From assembly GCF_027563345.1 (NCBI RefSeq), contig NZ_JAMKBK010000003.1: a stretch of DNA of 64,000 nucleotides; one strand, 5' to 3'. The stretch comes from Psychrobacillus psychrodurans. Lineage in GTDB: Bacteria; Bacillota; Bacilli; Bacillales_A; Planococcaceae. How positions within the stretch are numbered: position 1 is the first letter of the stretch; each line of letters opens with the position of its first letter. Shown in pieces: positions 53,588 to 61,657 of the stretch. The notes under the pieces are model-generated. The model did not search any database. It worked only from the letters and a program-made list of their open reading frames with translations, and was not told where the DNA came from. Made by a program: the position numbers and the translations under genes.

Positions 53588-53632
53588 TAAAAAGACTTAA
53601 ATCCTATTTAGTTGGATTTAAGCCTTTTTATT
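53588..53632. terminator. Bidirectional terminator between convergent genes
   Basis: AAAAAGACTTAAATCC and GGATTTAAGCCTTTTT pair with one mismatch and have T tracts on both strands. Confidence 0.88.
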
Positions 53633-53649
53633 TGTATGATACAGTACAC

Positions 53650-54255
53650 TTATTTGTTACGTTCGCGATTTCCTCTTTTATACCACCATAAGCAAAGGAC
53701 AAACCAACTATATCCAAGCATCCAACCAGCTAAAACATCAGAAGCAAAGTGACGTCCCTCTGTTATGCGAGAGAGCCCAATTAATAAAGTTAATATAATG
53801 GCTGAAATCCAAACGATGATTGAAGCCTTTTTCGAAATGATTACAGTTTGATTGATTAAATAGGCGATTGTTAAAAGATACAATAAACCATGTACTGCAT
53901 GTCCAGAAGGAAAACTAAAAGTGAAAAACTGATCTACAATCTCAGGACGTGGTCGTTCTATTACACGTTTTAAAAATTGGTATAAACCATATCCAGCACC
54001 AACAGAAAAAATGACAAAAACCGTCAATCTATAGTCATGTTTACGAAACCAAATAATGATTAAAACAATTATGGTGACAGCAAATATGAACTTAGTTTCA
54101 CCTAAATAATGAAACATTGTAATGAATTTATTGCCATATAATAAATCCGAGGCTATTCTGTCGAAGGATTGTATGAATGATGTCTCATAGGTCATCCATA
54201 TAATACAGAATACAACGAAAGTAAACACAGCTATAACATATTTAGACTTGTTCAT
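53650..54255 (-). CDS. PAP2-family membrane phosphatase
   Basis: A 201-residue membrane protein with about six segments and the three phosphatase motifs: KRVIERPRP (K-x6-RP), FPSGH, and SRITEGRHFASDV (SR-x5-H-x3-D). It likely dephosphorylates undecaprenyl pyrophosphate or a phosphatidyl lipid on the outer side of the membrane. ATG 54255 has AAGGAAT at the right distance. An in-frame extension to 54342 is unlike the family. Confidence 0.92.
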   Translation of the reverse strand: MNKSKYVIAVFTFVVFCIIWMTYETSFIQSFDRIASDLLYGNKFITMFHYLGETKFIFAVTIIVLIIIWFRKHDYRLTVFVIFSVGAGYGLYQFLKRVIERPRPEIVDQFFTFSFPSGHAVHGLLYLLTIAYLINQTVIISKKASIIVWISAIILTLLIGLSRITEGRHFASDVLAGWMLGYSWFVLCLWWYKRGNRERNK

Positions 54256-54370
54256 ATTAATATTCCTTCCAATAATTATACTTTTAAATCCCAATATCAT
54301 AAAATATAAATTAGTATGGCTAAGCTTGAATGAAAAATACAAATTATATTATAGATTAGTTTTAAAATAT

Positions 54371-54405
54371 AAAAACAGTAGGAAGCTGATACTTTCTACT
54401 GTTTT
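54371..54405 (-). terminator. Terminator of the EamA exporter gene
   Basis: AAACAGTAG-x-AAG and CTT-x-CTACTGTTT pair, followed by T on the minus strand. Confidence 0.82.
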
Positions 54406-54411
54406 GTTCTG

Positions 54412-55302
54412 TTATTTAGTTTTTTTAAACCTTATTGGAAATTCAATTGATTTATTTTCGCTAACAAATGTCGAACCTAAAAGCAATGCACCACCTAGCA
54501 TTTGAATAAAGGTCATTTGCTCTTGCAAGATAATAGCAGAGATTAATAAAGATGTGATTGGATCAGCATAGCTTAGTGTAGCGATGCTTTGCCCTTTTAA
54601 ATTCTGCATACCAGAGAAGAATAATAAGAATCCAATACCAGTGTGTATAATCCCTAAGATTAATATAAATGGTATTGAAGTACTTGATACTCCCAAAATT
54701 CCGAATCCCTCCGTAAAGAAAACGTATGGCATGAGAAGTATTGTCGCTGTTCCAAGTTGAAGTAACGTGGTTTCTAAGCCATCCATTTTCTTTATGAACT
54801 TATTCAGTAACATTAAAGACGCATAGAATACAGCTGCTAGTAATCCATAGCCAATTCCAATTAGATCATCTAATCCAGCTGTACCTAAACCACCATTACC
54901 AACAATGAATAACATACCTAGCATTGCTAAACCAATGCAGATTAGTTTTTTAGCTGATAATTTTTCCTTGAGTACTAGAGGTGAAAGAATCAGGACAATA
55001 ACAGGTGCAAAATAGTAACTTAATGAAGCGTTAGAAATGGTCGTATGCTTGTATGATTGGAACAGGAAAATCCAATTTCCGCTAAGTGCAATACTCGAAA
55101 GTACTAAAACTAGAGCATTTACTTTGACCATTGCCCACGAAATTTTCTTCTTCATCATAAACAAGACTGTAGTTAAAAATAAACTACCAATTAAACCACG
55201 TAATAAAGCTATTTCACTCGAAGATAAGTCAATGTATCTTACAAAAACACCAATTGTTCCGAAGATTATCATTGATAATAAGAACTGAATTTTAGATTTC
55301 AT
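54412..55302 (-). CDS. EamA/DMT-family metabolite exporter
   Basis: A 296-residue drug/metabolite transporter made of two EamA repeats, ten membrane segments in all. The first repeat has FGTIGVFVRYIDLSSSEIALLRGLIGSLFL; the second has GYGLLAAVFYASLMLLNKF and the closing ATLSYADPITSLLISAIILQEQ. It likely exports amino acids or other metabolites. It is preceded by a 38-codon leader ORF and a stem-loop, suggesting regulated translation. AAGGAG lies seven bases before the ATG. Confidence 0.9.
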   Translation of the reverse strand: MKSKIQFLLSMIIFGTIGVFVRYIDLSSSEIALLRGLIGSLFLTTVLFMMKKKISWAMVKVNALVLVLSSIALSGNWIFLFQSYKHTTISNASLSYYFAPVIVLILSPLVLKEKLSAKKLICIGLAMLGMLFIVGNGGLGTAGLDDLIGIGYGLLAAVFYASLMLLNKFIKKMDGLETTLLQLGTATILLMPYVFFTEGFGILGVSSTSIPFILILGIIHTGIGFLLFFSGMQNLKGQSIATLSYADPITSLLISAIILQEQMTFIQMLGGALLLGSTFVSENKSIEFPIRFKKTK

Positions 55303-55319
55303 CGTCTACTCCTTCGAAT

Positions 55320-55345
55320 CTGCGAAAGAGCTCATATATTCGCAG
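55320..55345 (-). promoter_or_regulatory. Stem-loop between leader ORF and EamA gene
   Basis: In the transcript, CTGCGAA and TTCGCAG form a perfect seven-base stem that begins five bases after the leader stop. It ends a few bases before TTCGAAGGAG, the ribosome site of the exporter gene. The CGAA of the first arm can alternatively pair with TTCG at that site. Confidence 0.55.
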
Positions 55346-55349
55346 CTTC

Positions 55350-55466
55350 TTAATCTGTTTTTAATATAAGCTTATTCAATGCCGACAGTGCAGCAGGAGT
55401 AAACTGTGGTGGCGGTGATGTTGAAAATGACTTCCGAATGCATTGATTTACAGTTGATAATTGCAT
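55350..55466 (-). CDS. 38-residue leader peptide upstream of the EamA exporter
   Basis: ATG 55466 has an excellent AGGGGGA six bases upstream, and the frame runs to TAA at 55350. The peptide contains Pro-Pro-Pro at residues 18-20 (FSTSPPPQFTPAAL), a known ribosome-slowing motif, and a basic C-terminal helix-like end (NKLILKTD). It lies 47 bases before the exporter gene with the stem-loop between. A regulatory leader is the simplest reading; a stand-alone small protein is possible. No homolog is recalled. Confidence 0.6.
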   Translation of the reverse strand: MQLSTVNQCIRKSFSTSPPPQFTPAALSALNKLILKTD

Positions 55467-55494
55467 GAAAATTCCCCCTATTTTTGATGAGCTA

Positions 55495-55523
55495 ATTATA
55501 CTAAATAAAAAACGATTTGACTA
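55495..55523 (-). promoter_or_regulatory. Promoter of the leader/EamA transcript
   Basis: On the minus strand: TAGTCA (55523-55518), 17 bases, TATAAT (55500-55495). Transcription would begin about 20 bases before the leader ATG. Confidence 0.6.
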
Positions 55524-55716
55524 ACTCTCTTATAATAGATTTACTCAATCATAATGTTCTAATAGGAAACGGATATATAGTGAATATTACAAAAAAATGG
55601 AACTTCGTATCAGTTGAAACGTATTAAACTAAAGATGGTTGATTAACGGAGAAATTGTATGAAAAATGAGAACAAACTAAAATAATACTCATTTATAATG
55701 AATAGGGGATTTTTAT

Positions 55717-56148
55717 ATGACACATTTGGTTATTTCCAAACTTAGCGAATTAGAAGAAATAGTGAAAATTGATATAGAAGTGTTTGGCAATGATAGCAGA
55801 CGAAAATTCATAAAGAATGCTATTGAAGAGGAGAGATGTATTGCTATTAAAAATAAGTCCTCATTTGTTGGATTCTTGATTTTTGATATAAATTTCTTCG
55901 ATAGTAGCTTTATATCTTTGATAGTTATTAAGCCAACTGAAAGACGTAAAGGATATGCAACATCCCTCATTGAGTATTTTGTAAGCATAGCACCTACAAA
56001 GAAAATATTCTCTTCCACTAATCAATCAAATATAACAATGCAAGAAGTATTCAAAGTAAATGGATTTATACAAAGTGGATTTGTTGAAAACTTAGATGAA
56101 GGGGATCCAGAGATAATTTACTTTAAATCAACAATCGCACCAGTTTAG
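55717..56148 (+). CDS. GNAT-family N-acetyltransferase
   Basis: A 143-residue acetyltransferase: strand CIAIKNKSSFVGFLIFDINFF, then motif A ISLIVIKPTERRKGYATSLIEYFV with the RRKGYA acetyl-CoA loop, and STNQSNITMQEVFKVNGFIQSGFVENLDEGDPEIIYFK at the end. The closing pattern resembles acetyltransferases found near stress genes in Bacilli. Substrate unknown. Confidence 0.87.
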   Translation: MTHLVISKLSELEEIVKIDIEVFGNDSRRKFIKNAIEEERCIAIKNKSSFVGFLIFDINFFDSSFISLIVIKPTERRKGYATSLIEYFVSIAPTKKIFSSTNQSNITMQEVFKVNGFIQSGFVENLDEGDPEIIYFKSTIAPV

Positions 56149-56216
56149 TAATCGGTGCCCATGTATTTTAATTTTTTAATAATTCTACTATTAGGAAAAG
56201 GAGTTGAAAAAACATT

Positions 56217-56444
56217 ATGAGTATAAAAAATTATATTCTATTTATTGGTGGCATGATAGTAGGTATGGTTCTGATTTTACCGTTCTTAAAATGGCTTGGG
56301 ATACCACTATCATTTGCAAACGTATTAGTTTATATGTTCGGTGAACCTGATAATGCCAAGAAAATCATTGTATCTCTGTTTTTGATTTTACTTGTTTCCT
56401 TAATAGTTTTGATTCCTAAGAGTAAGTATATGAAATCATCATAA
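56217..56444 (+). CDS. Small two-segment membrane protein, unknown
   Basis: Seventy-five residues with two hydrophobic segments (YILFIGGMIVGMVLILPFL and KIIVSLFLILLVSLIVLIP) joined by a short loop (FGEPDNAKK). The nearest AAGGAG is about 15 bases upstream of the ATG, which is longer than usual, so expression is less certain. The family is not recognised. Confidence 0.55.
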   Translation: MSIKNYILFIGGMIVGMVLILPFLKWLGIPLSFANVLVYMFGEPDNAKKIIVSLFLILLVSLIVLIPKSKYMKSS

Positions 56445-56535
56445 TATTAAAGCTAACTCAGTATTTTAGCAGAATAAATATATAATGACTTCTAGTTGGT
56501 ATTTAAGATCTTAGAGCGAAATGAGGATAAATAAT

Positions 56536-56913
56536 ATGTATGTGCAAAGCTATTTTAATGAGAAAATTTGTTTAGAACATGCTTTAAAATTACTGATTAA
56601 AGTTGGTCAAGTGCATTTAAATGAAGTTGTTATACAAAGAACTTTTGAAGAAAAAGATTGCTCAGAAGAACATTATGAAGACTTACATAATTTTTTACAA
56701 AGAAATCACTTTAAAGAAAGGTATAACAAGGTTGTTATAGATAATCCATATAAGGCTATGCCTTCTGAATTTGATGCAAAAATTTGTTTGGTAGCGGCGT
56801 TATCATTTCTAACAGATATAGGTGAATTGAGAGGTGAAGAAGTGGCGGATATTATCATGAACGAAAGTTATCGAGGTGTATACAAACTTTTAGAAAGAGG
56901 TATCCAAGGATAA
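56536..56913 (+). CDS. Protein of unknown function with an internal duplication
   Basis: A 125-residue soluble protein in two similar halves. YFNEKICLEHALKLLIKVGQVHLNEVV and EFDAKICLVAALSFLTDIGELRGEEVA share the pattern F-x-x-KICL-x-x-AL-x-x-L-x-x-x-G-x-x, each a predicted helix-turn-helix pair of amphipathic helices. ATG 56536 has GAGG nine bases upstream; an in-frame ATG at 56521 overlaps that site. The family is not recognised. Confidence 0.6.
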   Translation: MYVQSYFNEKICLEHALKLLIKVGQVHLNEVVIQRTFEEKDCSEEHYEDLHNFLQRNHFKERYNKVVIDNPYKAMPSEFDAKICLVAALSFLTDIGELRGEEVADIIMNESYRGVYKLLERGIQG

Positions 56914-57079
56914 TATTGTTATCAAACTGATTTACTATTTTATAGCTGTCCATGTTTCAAGGTAGAGCATAAAAAGTAGTTATTGCATGCAACAGAACAG
57001 AAAAATTATAATTACTGAATTCATTACAATTTCAGAGATCTTAGATTGAAAGTTTATTTGTAAAAGAGTTTTAATCTGC

Positions 57080-57122
57080 CAAGACAGCGGCTGAAGCTGA
57101 GCACTTGAAAGCGTCCGTCCTT
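57080..57122 (+). repeat. Short decayed copy of the GC-rich intergenic repeat
   Basis: AAGACAGCGGCTGAAGCTGAGC followed by GAAAGCGTCCGTCC resembles one end of the repeat family seen at 22755 and 42425. It lies in the 433-base gap 56914-57346, which otherwise holds only the terminator at 57158. Confidence 0.4.
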
Positions 57123-57157
57123 CGTTTACATCAACGGAATATATACGTGTCTTTTAG

Positions 57158-57185
57158 AACCGGGCATCTTTTTGCCTGGTTTTTC
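57158..57185 (+). terminator. Rho-independent terminator
   Basis: AACCGGGCA and TGCCTGGTT (one G-T pair) with a T tract. No complete gene ends just upstream, so it may close a transcript from 56536. Confidence 0.75.
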
Positions 57186-57346
57186 AAATATTAGGGCACA
57201 ATCGAAACATGTATGGAAAAGAAAACAATCTCCCTATTTTCAATGTAAATTATGAACGAGTTTTGTTAATCCCGAGCTTACCTAAATAGTTACAGATATG
57301 CTTAAAAAGCATACTATAACATTATTAAAGGGAGGAGGGAATTTTA

Positions 57347-58051
57347 GTGACAAATACTTATTTAGATTTATTAGCTTATTTTGGGATTGGTGGTGCACAT
57401 CCTGGTGGCTTTAATTTAACAAAAGCTATATTGGAAAATGAAAACATTCAACCAAATGAATCTGTGCTTGATGTTGGGTGTGGAACAGGGCAGACCGCAG
57501 CCTTTTTAGCTGAAAAGTATAATTGTCAAGTGACAGCGATTGACAATCACCCAATTATGGTTCAAAAAGCTAGGCAACGTTTTAAAAAAATTAAAGTACC
57601 GGTAATGGTGTTGGAAGAAGACGTGCACAATTTAGATTTTGTAGATAGTTCCTTTGATTTGGTTATAGCTGAGTCTGTAATTGTTTTTACTGATATTTCG
57701 AGGACGTTAAAGGAGCTTTCTCGAGTTTTGAAAAGTGATGGAAGCTTGATAATGATTGAGATGACTGCTGAACATTATCTGTCAGAAGAACAACAAAAAT
57801 TAGCATGTAGTTTATACGGAATTAAGGAAGTATTAAATACCGAAGAATGGATATTACAGTTACATCAAACTGGATTAACCCAAGTAGAAATAATAAATAC
57901 TCCACCAGAACTTATTAAAAGTGAAATTAATGACATAAATCCTTCTATTCAAATAAATATGGATCTCTTTGACATATGGGATAAGCATAACGAATTTTTA
58001 CTTCATAACGGGGATTTCATCAGCTATCGAGTATTTAAATGTCGAAAATGA
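57347..58051 (+). CDS. SAM-dependent class I methyltransferase
   Basis: A 234-residue methyltransferase. Motif I is SVLDVGCGTGQTAAFLAEKY (SAM-binding glycine loop), motif II the acidic end of VTAIDNHPIM, motif III LDFVDSSFDLVIAESVIVFTD, and motif post-III RTLKELSRVLKSDGSLIMIEM. The opening DLLAYFGIGGAHPGG is typical of a small subgroup found in Bacilli. The acceptor is unknown. The start is GTG 57347 with GGGAGGAGGG upstream. Confidence 0.9.
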   Translation: MTNTYLDLLAYFGIGGAHPGGFNLTKAILENENIQPNESVLDVGCGTGQTAAFLAEKYNCQVTAIDNHPIMVQKARQRFKKIKVPVMVLEEDVHNLDFVDSSFDLVIAESVIVFTDISRTLKELSRVLKSDGSLIMIEMTAEHYLSEEQQKLACSLYGIKEVLNTEEWILQLHQTGLTQVEIINTPPELIKSEINDINPSIQINMDLFDIWDKHNEFLLHNGDFISYRVFKCRK

Positions 58052-58335
58052 TAAGAAAAGGTTATTCCTACTACAAAATTTTCACTTTCTAAACTAAAAC
58101 AATACACAGAAAACAATATGAAATATAAGTTTGTAGTACTATAACTCACAATAATATATGGCGCATTTATTACACTTATAATAAACTACTCCAAGTTATT
58201 CCTCATCATTCTACAAATTTATAAAACAATAAAAAACCTCAAACTTTCATTTTCTAGACGGTTGTCTATTACACAATCTTTTCAACTGCATATGTTAATA
58301 ACGACATATTAAGTAGTCTTGAAAGGAGGATGAAA

Positions 58336-58590
58336 ATGAATCGATCTGATTTATATAATCAATGTTGTAGGTTTAATGGACAGCGAGTGAGAATTACATG
58401 TCATGATGGCAGGGTTCACGTAGGGGAAATTACAAGAGTTAACAGAAATATGGTCTGGATACGACCTGATGAAAATCTTGGAGGTTATGGTTTAGGATTT
58501 TTTGGTGGATATGGAGAATCCGGCTTTGGTTTTGGTATTGCGCTGGGTGCTATCGCCGGCATCGCTCTAGCTTCAGCATTTTTTTGGTAA
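58336..58590 (+). CDS. Small Sm/SH3-like protein with glycine-rich hydrophobic tail, unknown
   Basis: An 84-residue protein in two parts. Residues 1-45 look like a small beta-barrel of the Sm or SH3 kind (FNGQRVRITCHDGRVHVGEI, then VWIRP). Residues 50-84 are glycine-rich and hydrophobic (GGYGLGFFGGYGESGFG, ALGAIAGIALASAFFW), probably membrane-inserting. ATG 58336 is chosen over ATG 58330 because AAAGGAGG directly abuts the latter. Similar layouts occur in small spore-former proteins, but I cannot name this one. Confidence 0.65.
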   Translation: MNRSDLYNQCCRFNGQRVRITCHDGRVHVGEITRVNRNMVWIRPDENLGGYGLGFFGGYGESGFGFGIALGAIAGIALASAFFW

Positions 58591-58764
58591 GATAATCTTA
58601 ATACATTTTTCTAGTTAATTCATTATTCCAACGGTTATAACTGGTGGTTTTGAAATTGATAAAAATTCTACTGCTTGAACTTGGTGTGGCAATTATTAAA
58701 GGCTAGACTCTGGAGTATATGTCAACTAGCTCTAATCTTTATAAAAGTAAGGTTTTCACAATAA

Positions 58765-58788
58765 AAGAGACAGTGCGAACTGTCTCTT
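58765..58788. terminator. Terminator of the quinone-oxidoreductase-like gene
   Basis: AAGAGACAGT and ACTGTCTCTT are perfect ten-base arms around GCGA. On the minus strand the stem runs into TTTATT, downstream of the gene at 58879. Confidence 0.8.
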
Positions 58789-58878
58789 CTATTAGTACCT
58801 AGTTGGAAACTCTGGATGACACGGATGTCTGTGACAAAATTCAGCAATAATATTTGAAAGATTTTATTCCAAAAACTT

Positions 58879-59847
58879 TCACATTGTAATAACGACTTTT
58901 CCTTGAGTATGCCCTTCTTCAAAATACCTGAAAGCATTAGGGACTTCACTCATTTTATAGTATCTATCAATTATAGGTTTTAATTGACCGGCTTCTATAA
59001 GGTCCCTGATAAAAATCAAATCAGTTTGATTTGGTCTTTGCAAAAAGCTGCCCAATTTCTTACTTCCAGTCATGGAAAGTAGAGGACCCAAGATCATTGC
59101 TTGAGTCAATTGTGCTCCGGAACCACCGACCATTACATAATTACCATTCTGACTAAGAGAACCCTTATAAGCCGAAATTGGGTGATACCCATTTACAGCA
59201 AGAATTAGGTCATACAATTCGTTATTTTTGGTGAAGTTTTCTGTTGTATAATCAATGACATTGTCTGCTCCAATAGAATGTATAATGTCTAAATTTCTTG
59301 TGCTACAGACCGCGGTTACCTCTGCCCCAAATGATTTGGCAATCTGTACTGCAAAAGTACCGACCCCACCAGATGCTCCGTTTATCAAAACCTTTTGACC
59401 AGATTTGATCTTGCCCTTATCTCGTAAACTCTGAAGGGCGGTGGTGGCAGCCATAGGCACTGCAGCAGCTTCCTCAAATGAAATATTACTTGGTTTAATC
59501 ACCAATGAATTTTCAGGAACTGTTGCATATTCAGCAAAGCCTCCCCACCCACAGCCAGAGAGGTCACCAAATACTTCGTCACCTGGTTTAAAGTGTTTTA
59601 CATTTTTACCAACAGATTCAACCTTTCCGGAAATATCGCCTCCGGGAATAATGTATTTAGGTTTAAAAAGTCCAAATGCAAATCGAGCTAGGAACGGTTC
59701 TCCTTTTAAGAGAACTAGGTTTCCATAATTCAAGGAGGCAGCGTAGATTTTAATAAGCACTTGATTATCGTCAGGAATAGGATTTTTCACCTCTTTTAAT
59801 TCAAGAATATCAGGTGAGCCATATTTATTAGAAATTATTGCCTTCAT
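58879..59847 (-). CDS. Zinc-independent medium-chain dehydrogenase/quinone-oxidoreductase-like protein
   Basis: A 322-residue NADPH-dependent oxidoreductase of the MDR superfamily: KAIISNKYGSPDILELKEVKNP at the start, GGDISGKVESVGKNVKHFKPGDEVFG, then the cofactor motif KVLINGASGGVGTFAVQIAKSFGAEVTAV (G-x-x-G-x-x-G). The structural zinc cysteines of alcohol dehydrogenases are absent, which favours the QOR/NAD(P)-dependent reductase branch. It probably reduces quinones or reactive alkenals. AGGGGGAAA precedes the ATG. Confidence 0.9.
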   Translation of the reverse strand: MKAIISNKYGSPDILELKEVKNPIPDDNQVLIKIYAASLNYGNLVLLKGEPFLARFAFGLFKPKYIIPGGDISGKVESVGKNVKHFKPGDEVFGDLSGCGWGGFAEYATVPENSLVIKPSNISFEEAAAVPMAATTALQSLRDKGKIKSGQKVLINGASGGVGTFAVQIAKSFGAEVTAVCSTRNLDIIHSIGADNVIDYTTENFTKNNELYDLILAVNGYHPISAYKGSLSQNGNYVMVGGSGAQLTQAMILGPLLSMTGSKKLGSFLQRPNQTDLIFIRDLIEAGQLKPIIDRYYKMSEVPNAFRYFEEGHTQGKVVITM

Positions 59848-59963
59848 CGGTTTCCCCCTAAATGCTATGAGATTTCCCCATTTAACTCATTAGAAAATAT
59901 GCTAAAAAAAAATAAAAAGACCTGAAACTTGAACAAATGAAAACAAGTGAAAAAAATCCATAA

Positions 59964-59991
59964 TACCCAAGGTAAATTTACCTTGGGTATC
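59964..59991 (-). terminator. Terminator of serC
   Basis: ATACCCAAGGTAAA and its perfect complement form a 14-base palindrome just beyond the serC stop, with a T tract a few bases on. Confidence 0.75.
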
Positions 59992-59997
59992 AATAAT

Positions 59998-61095
59998 TTA
60001 TTGATGCTTGGTTTTAAATGCGATCATGAAATCACTTAGAGCTTTACATGTTTCTAGTGGAACCGAATTATAAGCAGAAGCACGACAACCTCCAACAGAG
60101 CGATGACCATTTAAACCGATAAAGCCTGCTTCTTTTGCTTCAGATAAGAATTGTTGTTCCAATTCTTCGTCTGCAACGCGAAATGTTATGTTCATTAGAG
60201 AACGGCTTTCTTTTGAAGCATGGCCAGTATAGAAGCCGTTACTATTATCAATCACATCATATATCAATTTTGCTTTTTCCTCATTTTGTTGTGCGATTGC
60301 AGTCAAACCGCCTTTTTCTTCTATCCATTTTAACACCTCTCCAAGCATATAAATGCCGAATGTTGGTGGTGTGTTGTAAAGAGAGTTACTTTCAGCATGT
60401 GTGCTGTATTTTAAGACTGTTGGGATTTCCGAATTGGCTTTTGCTAGAAAATCCTTACGAGCAATAACCACAGTTACTCCGGAAGGTCCTAGGTTTTTTT
60501 GAGCACCTGCATAGATCATATCAAATTTACTAATATCAACAGGTTTTGACATGATATCACTAGACATATCTGCGATTAATGGAACTTCGCCTGTATTAGG
60601 AAACTCGGACCATTGTGTTCCGTAGATTGTATTATTCGATGTGACATGTACATATGCGTCATCTGTGTCGATATCAATTTCGTCAAATGTAGGAATATTA
60701 CGGTATTGATTTTCTTTTGTACTTGCAATCTGGACAGGTTCACCAAATAGTTTAGCTTCTTTATAGGCTTTTTCTGACCAAACACCAGTCATAATATAGC
60801 TTGCGGTTTTCCCATTTTTTAAGAAGTTCATCGGAATCATAGTAAATTGAAGACTTGCGCCACCCTGTAAGAAAAGAATTTCATAGTCGGTTGGAATAGC
60901 GAAAAGTTTTCTTAAACGGGAAATAGCTTCATTATGGACTTTTTCAAAAGTTGCACTGCGATGACTCATTTCCATTATAGACATACCTGACTTTTGGAAA
61001 TTAACTAATTCCTGTTGTGCCTTTTCTAATACTTCTAGTGGTAGCGCAGAAGGTCCTGCATTAAAATTATATGCGCGTTTATTTGATTGATTCAA
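59998..61095 (-). CDS. serC: Phosphoserine aminotransferase
   Basis: PLP-dependent enzyme converting 3-phosphohydroxypyruvate and glutamate to phosphoserine, the second step of serine biosynthesis; 365 residues. The N-terminus AYNFNAGPSALPLEVLEKAQ and the block MSIMEMSHRS are family hallmarks. The PLP lysine is in YAGAQKNLGPSG, and the C-terminal GLNGHRSVGGCRASAYN binds substrate phosphate. It has no serA or serB neighbour here and is followed by its own hairpin. The start is ATG 61095 with TAGGAGAGG upstream. Confidence 0.97.
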   Translation of the reverse strand: MNQSNKRAYNFNAGPSALPLEVLEKAQQELVNFQKSGMSIMEMSHRSATFEKVHNEAISRLRKLFAIPTDYEILFLQGGASLQFTMIPMNFLKNGKTASYIMTGVWSEKAYKEAKLFGEPVQIASTKENQYRNIPTFDEIDIDTDDAYVHVTSNNTIYGTQWSEFPNTGEVPLIADMSSDIMSKPVDISKFDMIYAGAQKNLGPSGVTVVIARKDFLAKANSEIPTVLKYSTHAESNSLYNTPPTFGIYMLGEVLKWIEEKGGLTAIAQQNEEKAKLIYDVIDNSNGFYTGHASKESRSLMNITFRVADEELEQQFLSEAKEAGFIGLNGHRSVGGCRASAYNSVPLETCKALSDFMIAFKTKHQ

Positions 61096-61657
61096 GATGA
61101 CCTCTCCTAACGTATAGTGGTTTGAATATATTTATCTATTATATACGTTTTTTATCCTACTATATAAAAAATTATGCAATTTTTTAAAAGTTAATAAAGT
61201 ATTAACATTCTAATTTGTATTGAATTGAATTAATTAATATTAAATAGTAAATTCCGAACAAAGTAGATTTGGACTCCAATTAACTTTCATCTATTGAAGC
61301 TAGTGAAGCGAAGCAAAAACAGGCGAACACTTTTCGAGGTCACAGCTTGAATTTCCTTGACCAACAGGTTGTCGAAGAAGGATGGGTTACTTTCTGTGCT
61401 GTAAACATTTGTTATTAGGTTGGAGTCGTAGGCATGCGCTACAAGCAACGAAGTCCACTTATAAGGATGTTCCTATAAGTATTACAAATTATGTTTTCTG
61501 TTGAAGTAAGCAATTATGATAATGACTAAACTATCAAATATACATTATTCTAGTGAAAATATTTCAGTAACCGAATTATTTTGTTATACCATCTATCGAA
61601 ATGTTCAAATATTTGCTAAAATAATAAAGTCTTAATATATATAGTGGGGGAAGAAAA
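61096..61657. other. 562-base intergenic region, no gene seen
   Basis: Divergent spacer between serC and the ABC exporter operon. On the minus strand TATAAT near 61137-61142 is a likely -10 for serC. The segment 61285-61460 is richer in G+C and has fragments such as GTGAAGCGAAGC and GGTTGGAGTCGTAGGC. These may be a heavily decayed repeat copy. No coding frame is convincing. Confidence 0.45.

Noticed and set aside
58722..58949. 75-codon minus-strand frame at the end of the quinone-oxidoreductase-like gene
   Set aside because: Overlaps that gene in another frame and crosses its terminator.
61285..61460. Possible small RNA or further repeat copy before the ABC exporter operon
   Set aside because: Slightly richer in G+C with some familiar fragments, but no consistent structure or clear end motifs.
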